Positions 42,913-52,769 of a stretch of 64,000 bases of DNA are shown here, piece after piece. Position 1 is the stretch's first letter. Every line of letters starts with the position of its first letter. The position numbers and the translations under genes are program-made. This DNA is from Cyclobacteriaceae bacterium (GTDB taxonomy: Bacteria; Bacteroidota; Bacteroidia; Cytophagales; Cyclobacteriaceae): contig JABFRS010000001.1 in NCBI GenBank assembly GCA_013141055.1, positions 310,001-374,000 of the forward strand, given 5' to 3'. Under the pieces are notes generated by a model that saw only the letters and a list, made by a program, of their open reading frames with translations, did no database searches and was not told the origin of the DNA.

Positions 42913-44511
42913 CTATTTTTTAGGAAGCATCGCATCGCGGTTGGCGGCAAGCCACGCAAACGCGGCGGTGATCACAGCATTCTGTTTAAGGTCTGCTTCC
43001 ACAACTTTATCATACACATCCATGCTGGTATGGTGGGTGCGTGAAGAATACTCGAGTGGGTCCTGAATGAATTGAAATCCTGGTATGCCAACATTATCAA
43101 AAGATACGTGATCAGTTGCTCCGGTATTCTGAGACGTTAATGTTGAGGCACCCATCCTGGCAAAAGGCTTCAGCCATGCACGGAAGATTGGGCGAACGTT
43201 TTCATTGCCCTGTAAATAAACGCCACGATACTTTCCTGATCCATTATCCATATTGAAGTAGACAGAAAGCTTTTCTCCTGCTGCGGTTCTTACAATTGAA
43301 TCATAAGGTGCACGTTTATCATTGCGAACACCAAGAACGCGTGTCACGTAAGAGCGTGATCCGATCAATCCCTGCTCCTCACCTGCCCATAGACCGATAC
43401 GAATCGTTCTTCTTGGGTTGATGCCCAATGATTTGATAATTCTCATTGCCTCCATCATCACCGCTGAACCCGAAGCATTATCAGTAGCACCCGTGCCGCT
43501 GTGCCATGAATCCAAATGAGCTCCGATCATAACAACTTCGTCTTTAAGATCTGTTCCGGGAATTTCTCCAATGACATTGAAACCAGGTGTTGATTCTTTA
43601 GTGAATTCAGCATCCAGAGTGATTTCAAGTTTAACAGCAAGACCTTTCTGGATCTGACGCACAAGACGGTTGTATGTTTCATCTGCAACGATCACCTGTG
43701 GTAATATTTTAGCAGTCTTAAGATTCTGTGCACGCTCTCTTTTGTCCTGAGCAACTTCTGCAGGATATGGAACGGTAGCAGCTCCAACCAATACGGTACC
43801 ATCTTCAAGGCGTGCTGCAGGACTTGGCTCCAGCACAGCGATCGCACCTTCCTTCATACAAAGATCCCACTTCATATACGTGAGCTTCTGTTGCTGAATC
43901 ATAGCGGCATTCATTTGAAAACGATTGCCACCAAAAGGTTCTGTTACTCCTGCATTTGATAAGACTAACAATGTTGAATCATTGAAACGGGTAGCATCCG
44001 GTTTGAATCCAGGTTTTACTGGTACGGGTGCACCGAAGAGAACGATCTTTCCTTTAAGCTTGCCGGTGTACTTGGCAAGATCAGCTTCTGTTTTAACATC
44101 AAGATAAACAGCATCCGTTGTGATCGTACCTTTTACTGCCGGTGACCATGCTTTTGGATACGCGATGATTGGAAAATTGACTGGACCAACACTGCTCAGG
44201 CTGAACTTCTTCAGGTCCCAGCCGCGACCAAACTCTTCACTCCACTGGTCGAACACCACATTTTGCAAACCCCATCCTGTAAGAGTAGTCTTTGCATATT
44301 CTGCTGCTTTCTTATATCCTGTTGAATTAGTAAGACGTGGACCGTTGACATCCGTGAGCATAGACATGATATCCATGATCTGAGAACGATCGAGTCCTTC
44401 TTTCTTGATTTTTGAAACGATGGTAGTATCGACCATTTCTGGCTTTTGCCCAAAGGCGATACCCGGAAGCAATGCGGCTGCCAGCGCGAGAGAGGGTAGA
44501 AATTTCTTCAT
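42913..44511 (-). CDS. M28-family zinc aminopeptidase
   Basis: 532 residues, exported (signal peptide LPSLALAAALLPGIAFGQ). A PA-like insert lies in the first half. The catalytic region shows the M28 zinc ligands in order: MIGAHLDSWHSG (His), GATDNASGSAVMMEAM (Asp), LWAGEEQGLIGSRSY (Glu pair) and a late TDHVSFDNVGIPGF (His). Probably a periplasmic or extracellular carboxypeptidase/aminopeptidase that degrades peptides. Single gene with its own terminator. Confidence 0.9.
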   Translation of the reverse strand: MKKFLPSLALAAALLPGIAFGQKPEMVDTTIVSKIKKEGLDRSQIMDIMSMLTDVNGPRLTNSTGYKKAAEYAKTTLTGWGLQNVVFDQWSEEFGRGWDLKKFSLSSVGPVNFPIIAYPKAWSPAVKGTITTDAVYLDVKTEADLAKYTGKLKGKIVLFGAPVPVKPGFKPDATRFNDSTLLVLSNAGVTEPFGGNRFQMNAAMIQQQKLTYMKWDLCMKEGAIAVLEPSPAARLEDGTVLVGAATVPYPAEVAQDKRERAQNLKTAKILPQVIVADETYNRLVRQIQKGLAVKLEITLDAEFTKESTPGFNVIGEIPGTDLKDEVVMIGAHLDSWHSGTGATDNASGSAVMMEAMRIIKSLGINPRRTIRIGLWAGEEQGLIGSRSYVTRVLGVRNDKRAPYDSIVRTAAGEKLSVYFNMDNGSGKYRGVYLQGNENVRPIFRAWLKPFARMGASTLTSQNTGATDHVSFDNVGIPGFQFIQDPLEYSSRTHHTSMDVYDKVVEADLKQNAVITAAFAWLAANRDAMLPKK

Positions 44512-44626
44512 AGAATTAGGTTTTGAGTGTTCAAATTAACGACTTGAACTCAAAACCACCCTTACCGGCCATCCTATTTTTAATGGAATTACCGCAGCGT
44601 CTGAGGAGACAACTGCGGTAATAAAT

Positions 44627-45190
44627 TTATTGCTGACTGGTTTCGGCTATTGCTATTTTTACTTCTCTCCTGATTCCAAGGATCGTTACGAAATAGATCA
44701 CTGCTACGTAGATCGGTATCCATACAAACCTTTCATCCGGAAAAGCAAACCAAAGGAATGTACAACCTACTGCCCGTGCGATTCCATGAAACAGAAATAT
44801 CTTACCACCATACATCCATCCTACTACTGGCCAATGCATTCCCATCCCTACTGCCAGGGCCAGAGGAAAAAAGCTAACATCAATTGATGCTCCTGCAATT
44901 GCCAAAGGCCAGAACATCAACATGCCGATCAGAGCAGGCAGCATGAGTGATGTCAGCGGAGACTTTGCCAGCACATCCGACTTCAATGGCCTGGCTAATA
45001 GAATACCAAGAGGAAAGATCAGGCCTGATGCAGCCGCTGCTACAGGATACCATTGCTGAGGTGTTAACTTTGTTCCTGCAATGGCAAGAGCAACCCAGTA
45101 AACTGTTCCAGCAGCAGGCAGACCGATACCTCCATTGGCACGGATCAGAAAATCTTTTTTCTCTTTAGCTAGTTGTTGTAAGAATTCCAT
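44627..45190 (-). CDS. DUF7010-like six-helix membrane protein
   Basis: 187 residues with about six transmembrane helices, the first preceded by a short basic segment (KEKKDFLIRANGGIGLPAAG). The pattern GLIFPLGILLARPL and the conserved GMHWPVVGWMYG look like the DUF7010 family, which I name with limited certainty. Unknown function. Downstream of the alpha/beta hydrolase by 39 bp on the same strand. Confidence 0.65.
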   Translation of the reverse strand: MEFLQQLAKEKKDFLIRANGGIGLPAAGTVYWVALAIAGTKLTPQQWYPVAAAASGLIFPLGILLARPLKSDVLAKSPLTSLMLPALIGMLMFWPLAIAGASIDVSFFPLALAVGMGMHWPVVGWMYGGKIFLFHGIARAVGCTFLWFAFPDERFVWIPIYVAVIYFVTILGIRREVKIAIAETSQQ

Positions 45191-45229
45191 GGTGTAGAAT
45201 TAAAGAGTGATTGAATTATTATTTCGTTG

Positions 45230-46099
45230 TTACTTCAGAAATGAATCCATCGTTGAGAAGAACCAGGCAGGCTCATCATAGAATATAAAGTGCTTGGCAG
45301 TATCTGAGATTTCAACGGTGCAATTCTTAATAGCCTTTACCTGGTCCTGATAACCCTTCAAAGCGCTTTCACGGGTGGTGCCATAATCTTTATAGCCAAT
45401 CCACGCTCCCATGATATAAGCAGGACAGTCAATGGCTGCGACTGTTTCACGAAGATCGGTTGTAAACATTTCATAAAGAACTTCACCCTGAGTCTTTACA
45501 TCGCACTTCATCGCTGACTGGGCGATCTGTTCTACCCGCTCCTTATCGCGCATCATCATCGGGAGATAGCTTCTTGAATTCTGAAGAGTTTGCTCAGGCG
45601 TTGCATTACTGATACCCTTACGCATGTTTTCCGCCATTGGACGTGAGCTTTCGGCAGTAGCTCCAGCCATTTGCAGGGCAGGCATGAATGGAACACCATC
45701 CACTGAGATCACACGATCAAAAAGACCCGGAGCACTTGCCGCAGCCCAGAGAGATATAAATCCACCCATGCTATGTCCGATAAGAACCGGCTTCTTTAAT
45801 TTATTATTCTTCACATAAGTGATCAGGTCGTCTTTTACAGATTCCAGAAAGTGATCATTCAGGTTGGGACTGCTTCCTCCGAAACCAGCCACAGTAATAA
45901 TGTGACATTGGTAGTTCTTCTGATACCGGTCCACCGTTTCCTTCCATACCTCGCCTGTACAATACAAGCCGTGAATCAGTATCATTGGTTTTCCTTTACC
46001 TTTTACTTCCACTGAGAAGTAACTCTGAGCTTTGGCTGTATAGTTCAGAGATATCAGTGATACGATAATACCCAGCAAAACAATTGCTATCTTTTTCAT
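45230..46099 (-). CDS. Exported alpha/beta hydrolase
   Basis: 289 residues with signal peptide (IAIVLLGIIVSLISLNYTAKA). Alpha/beta-hydrolase motifs: MILIHGLYCTGE (oxyanion region), nucleophile GHSMGGFISLWAAA, acid in DCPAYIMGAW and catalytic His in ISDTAKHFIFYDEP. Probably an esterase or lipase of the periplasm or outer surface. The ATG at 46099 starts the signal peptide. Confidence 0.87.
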   Translation of the reverse strand: MKKIAIVLLGIIVSLISLNYTAKAQSYFSVEVKGKGKPMILIHGLYCTGEVWKETVDRYQKNYQCHIITVAGFGGSSPNLNDHFLESVKDDLITYVKNNKLKKPVLIGHSMGGFISLWAAASAPGLFDRVISVDGVPFMPALQMAGATAESSRPMAENMRKGISNATPEQTLQNSRSYLPMMMRDKERVEQIAQSAMKCDVKTQGEVLYEMFTTDLRETVAAIDCPAYIMGAWIGYKDYGTTRESALKGYQDQVKAIKNCTVEISDTAKHFIFYDEPAWFFSTMDSFLK

Positions 46100-46398
46100 A
46101 ATGGTTTGTCTTTTGTGTTTTGACATACTCAAAGGAACGGTAATGGTGAGGTGATGGAGAACTTTTATTGACTACCTGCATATAAGAAATGACCAACTGC
46201 AGATTCGGTCAATTCATGGACAGGCATCCTGTTTTTTTCACAAAACTATTTGTAGAATTTCACTGGAATTAAGGAATTCAATCCAATAAGTGTTCCTGAA
46301 CGTTCAACTATTAAACAGTATCTTACCATTGCTCAAGAATATTCTACGTTTCGTCAATGAAATTTTAAAGTCGTTACCTGGGTGGTAATTTTAGCTCC

Positions 46399-47430
46399 AT
46401 GATAAAAGGTCTTACGCTTCGGGAATGGCTCTATAAGTACAAATTCCATCACATACTGATGTGGGTGTTGTACTATGCCTTCTTTTTTGTCTTTTATAAA
46501 GATTATTATCCAAGCGCCGCCATTTTATTAATGGCCATCACGATCTACTTTGTATTCAATGCTGCAGCGTTCTACATCATTGGGTACTTCCTGTTCCCCC
46601 GATTCCTTAATAAGAATAAATACATTCTGTTCTTTCTGCTCTCGGGAATACTTCTCCTTGCACTTTGCGTCTTGCTGACTGCCACCCTTTATGCCTTCTT
46701 CTGGGATTATATTCCAAAGGAAATGGCCAGCCTTCAGCTTCTGTTTCAGTTATCGTTGATCTCAGTTGTACCCCTTGCGGGACTGATGAGCGGTGGTAAA
46801 CTGATCTTTGACAGGATAAAATATGATCGCCATAACCGTACGATGGATCAGCAAAGACTGGAGAGCGAGCTGCAGTATCTCAAGGCGCAGGTTAATCCTC
46901 ACTTTCTTTTTAATGCTATCAATAGCGTCTACTTTCTGATCAAGAAAGATCCCAATCTTGCCGCAGAGACGCTTATCAAGCTTTCGGATCTGCTTCGCTT
47001 TCAGCTATATGATTGCTCTGATGAAAAGATTGCCATCGAAAAGGAACTTGAATATCTTCAGAACTTTATCTCCCTTGAGAAGATCCGCAAAGGAGAAAAA
47101 GTGAGTGTTGACTTCAGACTAACAGGAAATCTTTCCGGGTTCCAGATTGCACCGTTCCTGCTGATTCCGTTTCTGGAGAATGCTTTTAAATACGTGTCAA
47201 CTAAGAACGATCATCTGAATCAAATAGAAATTCATCTCGACCGGCAGAATAATATCTTTACTGCCTCATTCACCAACAGCACCGATCATAATATAAAGAA
47301 TGAGGTTGGAGGAATTGGTCATAAAAATGTAAAGCGCCGTCTGGATCTTCTTTATCAGAATAAGCATGAATTAAAACTGACCGACTCCGGGAACACATAC
47401 AAGGCAGTGCTAACATTGGAAATAGAATGA
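46399..47430 (+). CDS. LytS/YehU-type sensor histidine kinase
   Basis: 343 residues. Four transmembrane helices in the first 140 residues, then the His_kinase domain with the phosphorylation motif NPHFLFNAINSVYFL and an ATPase domain (LIPFLENAFKYV, GGIGHKNVKRRL). Its stop overlaps the following regulator's start (ATGA), so the pair is one transcription unit and a cognate pair. Confidence 0.92.
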   Translation: MIKGLTLREWLYKYKFHHILMWVLYYAFFFVFYKDYYPSAAILLMAITIYFVFNAAAFYIIGYFLFPRFLNKNKYILFFLLSGILLLALCVLLTATLYAFFWDYIPKEMASLQLLFQLSLISVVPLAGLMSGGKLIFDRIKYDRHNRTMDQQRLESELQYLKAQVNPHFLFNAINSVYFLIKKDPNLAAETLIKLSDLLRFQLYDCSDEKIAIEKELEYLQNFISLEKIRKGEKVSVDFRLTGNLSGFQIAPFLLIPFLENAFKYVSTKNDHLNQIEIHLDRQNNIFTASFTNSTDHNIKNEVGGIGHKNVKRRLDLLYQNKHELKLTDSGNTYKAVLTLEIE

Positions 47431-48134
47431 TCCGATTACAAACCATAATTGTTGAAGACGAGCCACTGGCAAGAGAGGGACTGCTTGCCTATATAAAAGA
47501 TGTGGATTTTCTGGATGTGCAGCATGTCTGTGAGGATGCCCTTGATGCGAACAAGGTTCTGGCAACACAACCAGTCGACCTGATGTTCCTGGACATTCAG
47601 ATGCCCAAGCTCACCGGAATTGATTTTCTAAAATCATTGAAGAACCCTCCAATGGTGATCATGACCACAGCCTATCCCAACTTTGCCCTTCAGGGATATG
47701 AGATGGATGTGCTGGATTACCTGGTCAAGCCGTTTCCTTTCGACAGGTTTTTAAAAGCAGCAAACAAAGCCCGTGATTTCTTTGAGCTTACCTCCCGCGC
47801 TACATCAGGTGAGAGTGCGAAAGAGAATTACTTCTTTATAAAATGCGATCATCGCTATGAGAAAATATTCTTCAGCGACATCCTCTACATTGAAGGAATG
47901 GAAAACTATGTAGTCATCCACACTACTCAGCAGAAATACGTGACATTACTGCGTATGAAAACAGTCGAAGACACGTTGCCTTCGTCAGACTTTATAAGGA
48001 TTCACAAATCGTTCATCGTTTCTGTGAAAGCAATCTCCTCCATCGATGGCAACGAAGTCATTGCCGGAAATAAACGGCTACCGATGAGCCGCGAAAAGAA
48101 AGCTGAAATCCTTTCCAGGGTGGTGAAGAACTAA
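47427..48134 (+). CDS. LytTR-type response regulator
   Basis: 235 residues: receiver domain (VEDEPLAREGL, phospho-acceptor MFLDIQMPKLTGIDF, LVKPFPFDRF) and a C-terminal LytTR DNA-binding domain (IKCDHRYEKIFFSDILYIEG, VTLLRMKTVEDTLP, FIRIHKSFIV). It overlaps its kinase by 4 bp. Confidence 0.92.
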   Translation: MIRLQTIIVEDEPLAREGLLAYIKDVDFLDVQHVCEDALDANKVLATQPVDLMFLDIQMPKLTGIDFLKSLKNPPMVIMTTAYPNFALQGYEMDVLDYLVKPFPFDRFLKAANKARDFFELTSRATSGESAKENYFFIKCDHRYEKIFFSDILYIEGMENYVVIHTTQQKYVTLLRMKTVEDTLPSSDFIRIHKSFIVSVKAISSIDGNEVIAGNKRLPMSREKKAEILSRVVKN

Positions 48135-48207
48135 AAAACTATTTGAGCCTTTAGAGATTGGCTTAACACAATACTTTTTAGGTAAATTCAAGTCAATTTC
48201 TTTAGAG

Positions 48208-48780
48208 ATGTTTAACAGGATCATTGAAAGCCTCCAGTCGGTTGATCAATTTTCAACAGAAGACTTAGATCTGTTTCAGTCAAAGCTGGATCGCCTGAGC
48301 TTATCGCGGGGAGAGAATTTTCTTGAAGAGGGAAAAGTCAGCAAGAGCCTTGCCTTTATTGAGAAAGGACTGGCCATGCACTATCAAACCATCAATGGCG
48401 ATGAGGTCGCACGTGATTTCACGATTGAAAATGGCTGGGTGACCTATCTCAAGAGCTTTACCAATCAGTCGGTATCGGATATGGGAATAAAGATGCTGGA
48501 AGATAGTGTCCTCATTTGCATATCCCACTCAGATCTGATGGCACTCTTTACCCTGCAGCCAAAGTTTATGGTCGCCAAGAACTTTTTTGTTGAAAGATCA
48601 TTCACGGACATTGTCCAGCATAACGCTGACCTGGCTCAACTGGATGCAAAAGATCGCTATTATAAGATGATGAAAGAGAAGCCGGAAATTGTCAATCGGG
48701 TACCTCAGTATTATATCGCATCCTACCTCGGAATTAAGCCTCAGTCCCTGAGCCGCCTTAGAAAAGAAGCCTCAAATTAA
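48208..48780 (+). CDS. Crp/Fnr-family transcriptional regulator
   Basis: 190 residues. A cyclic-nucleotide-binding-like N-terminal barrel (LSRGENFLEEGKVSKSLAFI) and a C-terminal region ending NRVPQYYIASYLGIKPQSLS-RLRKE, the short Bacteroidota version of the Crp helix-turn-helix. Follows the LytTR gene after 73 bp. Confidence 0.87.
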   Translation: MFNRIIESLQSVDQFSTEDLDLFQSKLDRLSLSRGENFLEEGKVSKSLAFIEKGLAMHYQTINGDEVARDFTIENGWVTYLKSFTNQSVSDMGIKMLEDSVLICISHSDLMALFTLQPKFMVAKNFFVERSFTDIVQHNADLAQLDAKDRYYKMMKEKPEIVNRVPQYYIASYLGIKPQSLSRLRKEASN

Positions 48781-48867
48781 GGTTTAAAGAACTCCTTTCT
48801 TAACAAATGTGAACGAAATCGGCTGGCCGGATCGGGAGATTTGTACCAACATTAAACACAAAAAATC

Positions 48868-49572
48868 ATGGTACATCACATCTCAAAAGCAGCCACAGCG
48901 GTATTGCTGTGCCTGTCAACTCATTCTTTGCTTGCGCAAAATCCTTTATCACAAACTACCCAGGCAGAGGTAGGATTTGGATTTACTATCCCCTCTTTAA
49001 TGAGTGGACAGGAACTGTTGCGTTCTGAAAATTTAAGAACTCAGGGTTTAAGCTACTTCCGGAACCCAAATGGAGATCGCAAGAGTGTTGGAAAATATCC
49101 AGCGCTGAGCGGCATCTCATTTCATGTAGGATTTTATAAGCCTTTGAGAAGAATCAAAGGACTTATGCTGGGTGCAATGGTGCGCAACTCTCAAACAGGA
49201 TCACAACCGGCTCAGGGTGGATATGAAGAAGGATACTTTTTCAATTTCATTACGGCGGGACCAGCAGTTAAATATTATCCCTTTGAGAAGAATAATCTGT
49301 TCTTTAAAGGAGATGCAGGATTGGCATCGGTGCTCACCAAGAATCGTTTCACCAACACTGAAGGTGAGCAGAGTTTCTTTCATCAGTTCGGAATAGGATT
49401 TGGAGCAAGCATTGGTGCAGGATATTCATTGACACCTTTCAAAAACAAAACGAAGGCCGTGGATCTGCAGATCATTTATCAGCAATTGAATACCCGCGTT
49501 GAGGTCAATGGACTTGGAGATGATCAATGGAAATTTGGCGCGATGAATTTTTCGGTGAGCATGGTTTTATAA
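48868..49572 (+). CDS. Outer-membrane beta-barrel protein
   Basis: 234 residues with signal peptide (AATAVLLCLSTHSLLAQ). Mature sequence is rich in alternating hydrophobic strands with Gly and aromatic residues, ending WKFGAMNFSVSMVL, typical of a small outer-membrane beta-barrel. It lies after the Crp-like regulator by 87 bp. Confidence 0.75.
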   Translation: MVHHISKAATAVLLCLSTHSLLAQNPLSQTTQAEVGFGFTIPSLMSGQELLRSENLRTQGLSYFRNPNGDRKSVGKYPALSGISFHVGFYKPLRRIKGLMLGAMVRNSQTGSQPAQGGYEEGYFFNFITAGPAVKYYPFEKNNLFFKGDAGLASVLTKNRFTNTEGEQSFFHQFGIGFGASIGAGYSLTPFKNKTKAVDLQIIYQQLNTRVEVNGLGDDQWKFGAMNFSVSMVL

Positions 49573-49596
49573 TTGGGGTGTGTTCATAGTGTTTAA

Positions 49597-49622
49597 CCGC
49601 AGGGTCTCAACAGACTCTGCGG
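49597..49622. terminator. Hairpin without clear U tract (possible terminator)
   Basis: CCGCAGGGTCT-CAAC-AGACTCTGCGG is an 11-bp near-perfect stem just after the beta-barrel gene. No T run follows, so its role as a terminator is uncertain. Confidence 0.35.
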
Positions 49623-49656
49623 CACCCTATGGAATAGTATTTGTATCCCGATCATT

Positions 49657-50049
49657 ATGGAAAAGAATACAAAAAATGCAGCACGCATCCTGTTGGGTGC
49701 GGGTCTGATACTGGCAGGCATCAGTCACCTTACCTTTGCCAGAAAAGAATTTCAGGCACAGGTTCCGGATTGGGTTCCATTAAAAAAGGATGACACCGTT
49801 GTGTATTCCGGCATGGCAGAAATTGCGCTTGGTAGTGCTATTGCTTTTTCAAATCAAAAGCATAGAAAAAGCATTGGAAAAATAGCAGCTGCTTTTTTCA
49901 TTACTGTCTTTCCAGGTAACATCTCTCAATACACACAAAAGAGAGATGGCTTTGGTCTCGATACTGATCGGAAGAGATTCCTGCGATTATTCTTTCAGCC
50001 CGTTCTTGTCTACTGGGCTTTGAAAAGCACAGGAAATACGAATCACTAA
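49657..50049 (+). CDS. DoxX-like membrane protein
   Basis: 130 residues. Helices include ILLGAGLILAGISHLTFA, VVYSGMAEIALGSAIAF and a C-terminal FFQPVLVYWALKS. The pattern GxxxxxAGxSHL...R and the length fit the DoxX/DUF-type small membrane family. It probably supports redox or quinone-linked functions; not certain. Single gene. Confidence 0.7.
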   Translation: MEKNTKNAARILLGAGLILAGISHLTFARKEFQAQVPDWVPLKKDDTVVYSGMAEIALGSAIAFSNQKHRKSIGKIAAAFFITVFPGNISQYTQKRDGFGLDTDRKRFLRLFFQPVLVYWALKSTGNTNH

Positions 50050-50156
50050 TCTGTACTGGAGAATCACAAAATAAAATTCTCAATTTGACAGTCTTTCAGC
50101 TCTGCTGATATTCTTTTTGTTAACGCTTTTCGATAACTTGAAGAATATCATCGTTT

Positions 50157-51530
50157 ATGGCTAAGCGTAATCTGAAACAATACTTTCAAATTTCAAGGTC
50201 GACCTACGCCAACGAAAGAGCTACCCGGGCGAATCCATACGAAATTCCAAAAGACCCATCAAAATCGAGCGAAGTCAAAGAAGATCTTTCTGCACTTACC
50301 AAGGCAGGCAAGACCATTGAACGGTATTTCCGCAACAGCATCCTGTGGCTGAAAGATTTCTGGGTTCATAAATCTTATGAGTATCCCTCTTCAATTGACA
50401 ATCCTCCTGCTTTGTTGCAGAGCAGTTCTGGCAATCCCATCACGATTGCTATTGCCGCTGACTGGGCTAACAATACTTCGCAATCAGAATTCATTGGGAA
50501 TTGTATCAGGGAAAAAGGTCCAAACAAAACCGCACCTGATTATACCATCCATCTTGGTGATACTTATTACTGCGGATCAGATGAAGAGCTTGCTGCCTGC
50601 TTTGGAAGAGGTAATTCTGATGATGGAATATGGCCGCGTGGCAGCAAAGGGACTTTCGTTCTTGCTGGAAATCATGAGATGTTCTCATCGGGCCGGCCTT
50701 ACTATAATCTGATCAAAGCAACCAACAGGAACCTTGGCATAAATAATCAGGGTCATGAACCCGTCTTTTGTCTGCAGACAGAACATTGGTGCATACTCGG
50801 TCTTGATACGGGATATGATTCTTTAAAACATGGATTGATCCCCATTCATATTCACCCGGATAAACTAAATCTGGAGCTAAAACAATCTGTTATCGATTGG
50901 CTCATCAAAAAAGTAAACATAAAGTCAAACAAGCGAGGCATTATTGTTCTCACCCACCATCCTAACAGTAGCGCTTTCCATGGTGAGCATGAGTTTAAAA
51001 ATCCTGCAAGTCAATTGCATGAACTTTTACCCGGTCGTGAGGTCATCTGGATATGGGGTCATGAACATCGATTCTCCATGTATGGAAAGTTCAGCCATTC
51101 TGAAACTTCAATCTCGACATATGCAAGATGCATAGGTAATGGCGGCATGCCTGATGAGCATTCCAAGAGAAGATATCTTGATGAGAAATTAGCGAAGTCA
51201 AGAAATCTTGAGATATATGATAAACGAACTGCCGACACTTTTCTAAAGAAACCAGGTGCAATCTGTGGCAAAGATCTGGATATTGGTTACAACGGATATG
51301 CAGTCATAAGTCTGGAGCATGAAGAGGCAACCATTGATTACTATGCCAGCTACCAGGGCGATGAGCACATACGGCATCGGATACATCCACATGTAGGATC
51401 GGGAATCGATGAGAAAGTATTCACTGAGAAGTGGATCAGTGACGGTTCAGGAAAAATCAACAGGACACTGGCAAAGGATCATACAGAGGGTAGAAAGGAA
51501 GGATTGACACACTGGAGCACGAAGCCATAA
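50157..51530 (+). CDS. Calcineurin-like metallophosphoesterase
   Basis: 457 residues, cytosolic (no signal peptide). Metal-binding motifs of the calcineurin-like family occur in order: AIAADWANN, HLGDTYYCG, LAGNHEM, VLTHHPNSS and WGHEHRFSM (N-H-E and H-x-H patterns), as in phosphodiesterases acting on nucleotides or phospholipids. The substrate is unknown. It is convergent with the exported patatin gene. Confidence 0.87.
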   Translation: MAKRNLKQYFQISRSTYANERATRANPYEIPKDPSKSSEVKEDLSALTKAGKTIERYFRNSILWLKDFWVHKSYEYPSSIDNPPALLQSSSGNPITIAIAADWANNTSQSEFIGNCIREKGPNKTAPDYTIHLGDTYYCGSDEELAACFGRGNSDDGIWPRGSKGTFVLAGNHEMFSSGRPYYNLIKATNRNLGINNQGHEPVFCLQTEHWCILGLDTGYDSLKHGLIPIHIHPDKLNLELKQSVIDWLIKKVNIKSNKRGIIVLTHHPNSSAFHGEHEFKNPASQLHELLPGREVIWIWGHEHRFSMYGKFSHSETSISTYARCIGNGGMPDEHSKRRYLDEKLAKSRNLEIYDKRTADTFLKKPGAICGKDLDIGYNGYAVISLEHEEATIDYYASYQGDEHIRHRIHPHVGSGIDEKVFTEKWISDGSGKINRTLAKDHTEGRKEGLTHWSTKP

Positions 51531-51542
51531 GATTGTCAATGC

Positions 51543-52745
51543 TTACTTGAGAGTATTGTTGATCACTTCTCTCACAGACTTCTCCTTGATAATAAACTCC
51601 ATGCGATTGTCTTTGGATTTAGCTGCGATCTCCCCTTCCCTTATTAAATCGATCATGGCTTCCTCAATAAAACCGAGCTCGTCAGGATATCTTGCTGCAA
51701 CATCATCGGCCATCCAGTAAAATTTCATGACGATCTGCCTTTCACGTTCCTCAGCATTTGCTAAAGATGCAACACCATCAGATGCCAATATCGATACATT
51801 CAGATGCTTGGGAGGTGGTGGTGGAAATTTGCCGCAGTCATTAATATAATTTCTTAGAAGATCAGCATAGTTGACATTGTATGTGACCGTTCCTGAATTA
51901 TAAATACTCAATATCCTCAGCAATCCTCCCATGAGACTCTCCTTCTCCTTATCCCAGTTTTGCTTCTCAGGGATCTTTGAATTGTTGATTACCACATCAA
52001 TCGTATCAATATTATGGTTGATCGCATAGCGAAGAGCTTCCTCTACGGGTATCACCCTCCTGAGCCCACCATCAACATAATATGATTTCTTTCCTGCAGG
52101 ATCGTTCATTTCAACATACGACATAAATAACGGCTCATTGGAAGAAGCCCAGATCCAGTTTACCATTTCCTCATAGTGTTCCTTCGACTTGCTGTAGGAT
52201 GAATCCGTCTTTATCTCAAGCGCACCGGTTCGCATATTCGTAACTGCCACTGCCAGCATCATATTATTGCTTTTGTAAAAATCAATCAGGCTGTCATAAC
52301 GTTTTTTTGTAAACCAATCCTCGATCAGTTCCTTAAGATTATCAGTTGTTCCAAGCGTCTTTTTAAAAATTCCGCGATACAATCCATTGAGGACACGAAG
52401 CTTCGTTGTGACCGTTTTGGTGGTGGGATTATACTTAACCTTAAATGGACTTATGTTGAAAATTGTATGCTGATTTACCTTGCTGTAAGCTTCCTTGAGG
52501 GTATCAAATTTCTGTAACAATACAAAAGGAGCCATCAGACTTCCCGTACTGGTACCATATACAATTTTATATCCACCATTCTTTTTATAAAGCTCCGAGA
52601 TAAGTCCTACGCCCCACGCTCCTCTTGCACCACCACCGCTTACCACCAGCATCTTATTTCCAGGCGCTTTGAAATGATGTTGCGCAGAGCCAGTAATTGA
52701 GAGAGTTGAAATGAGCAAGAGTGTAAAAATTAATTTCATCTTCAT
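51543..52745 (-). CDS. Exported patatin-like phospholipase
   Basis: 400 residues with signal peptide (LIFTLLLISTLSITGSAQ). Patatin motifs: glycine-rich oxyanion loop SGGGARGAWGVGL, nucleophile GTSTGS, catalytic Asp in VDGGLRRVIPVE. Probably hydrolyses phospholipids in the envelope. It is the last of three genes on the minus strand (oxidoreductase, kinase, patatin), separated from the kinase gene by 24 bp. Confidence 0.9.
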   Translation of the reverse strand: MKMKLIFTLLLISTLSITGSAQHHFKAPGNKMLVVSGGGARGAWGVGLISELYKKNGGYKIVYGTSTGSLMAPFVLLQKFDTLKEAYSKVNQHTIFNISPFKVKYNPTTKTVTTKLRVLNGLYRGIFKKTLGTTDNLKELIEDWFTKKRYDSLIDFYKSNNMMLAVAVTNMRTGALEIKTDSSYSKSKEHYEEMVNWIWASSNEPLFMSYVEMNDPAGKKSYYVDGGLRRVIPVEEALRYAINHNIDTIDVVINNSKIPEKQNWDKEKESLMGGLLRILSIYNSGTVTYNVNYADLLRNYINDCGKFPPPPPKHLNVSILASDGVASLANAEERERQIVMKFYWMADDVAARYPDELGFIEEAMIDLIREGEIAAKSKDNRMEFIIKEKSVREVINNTLK

Positions 52746-52769
52746 CAGAATTTAAGATTATGATAGAAT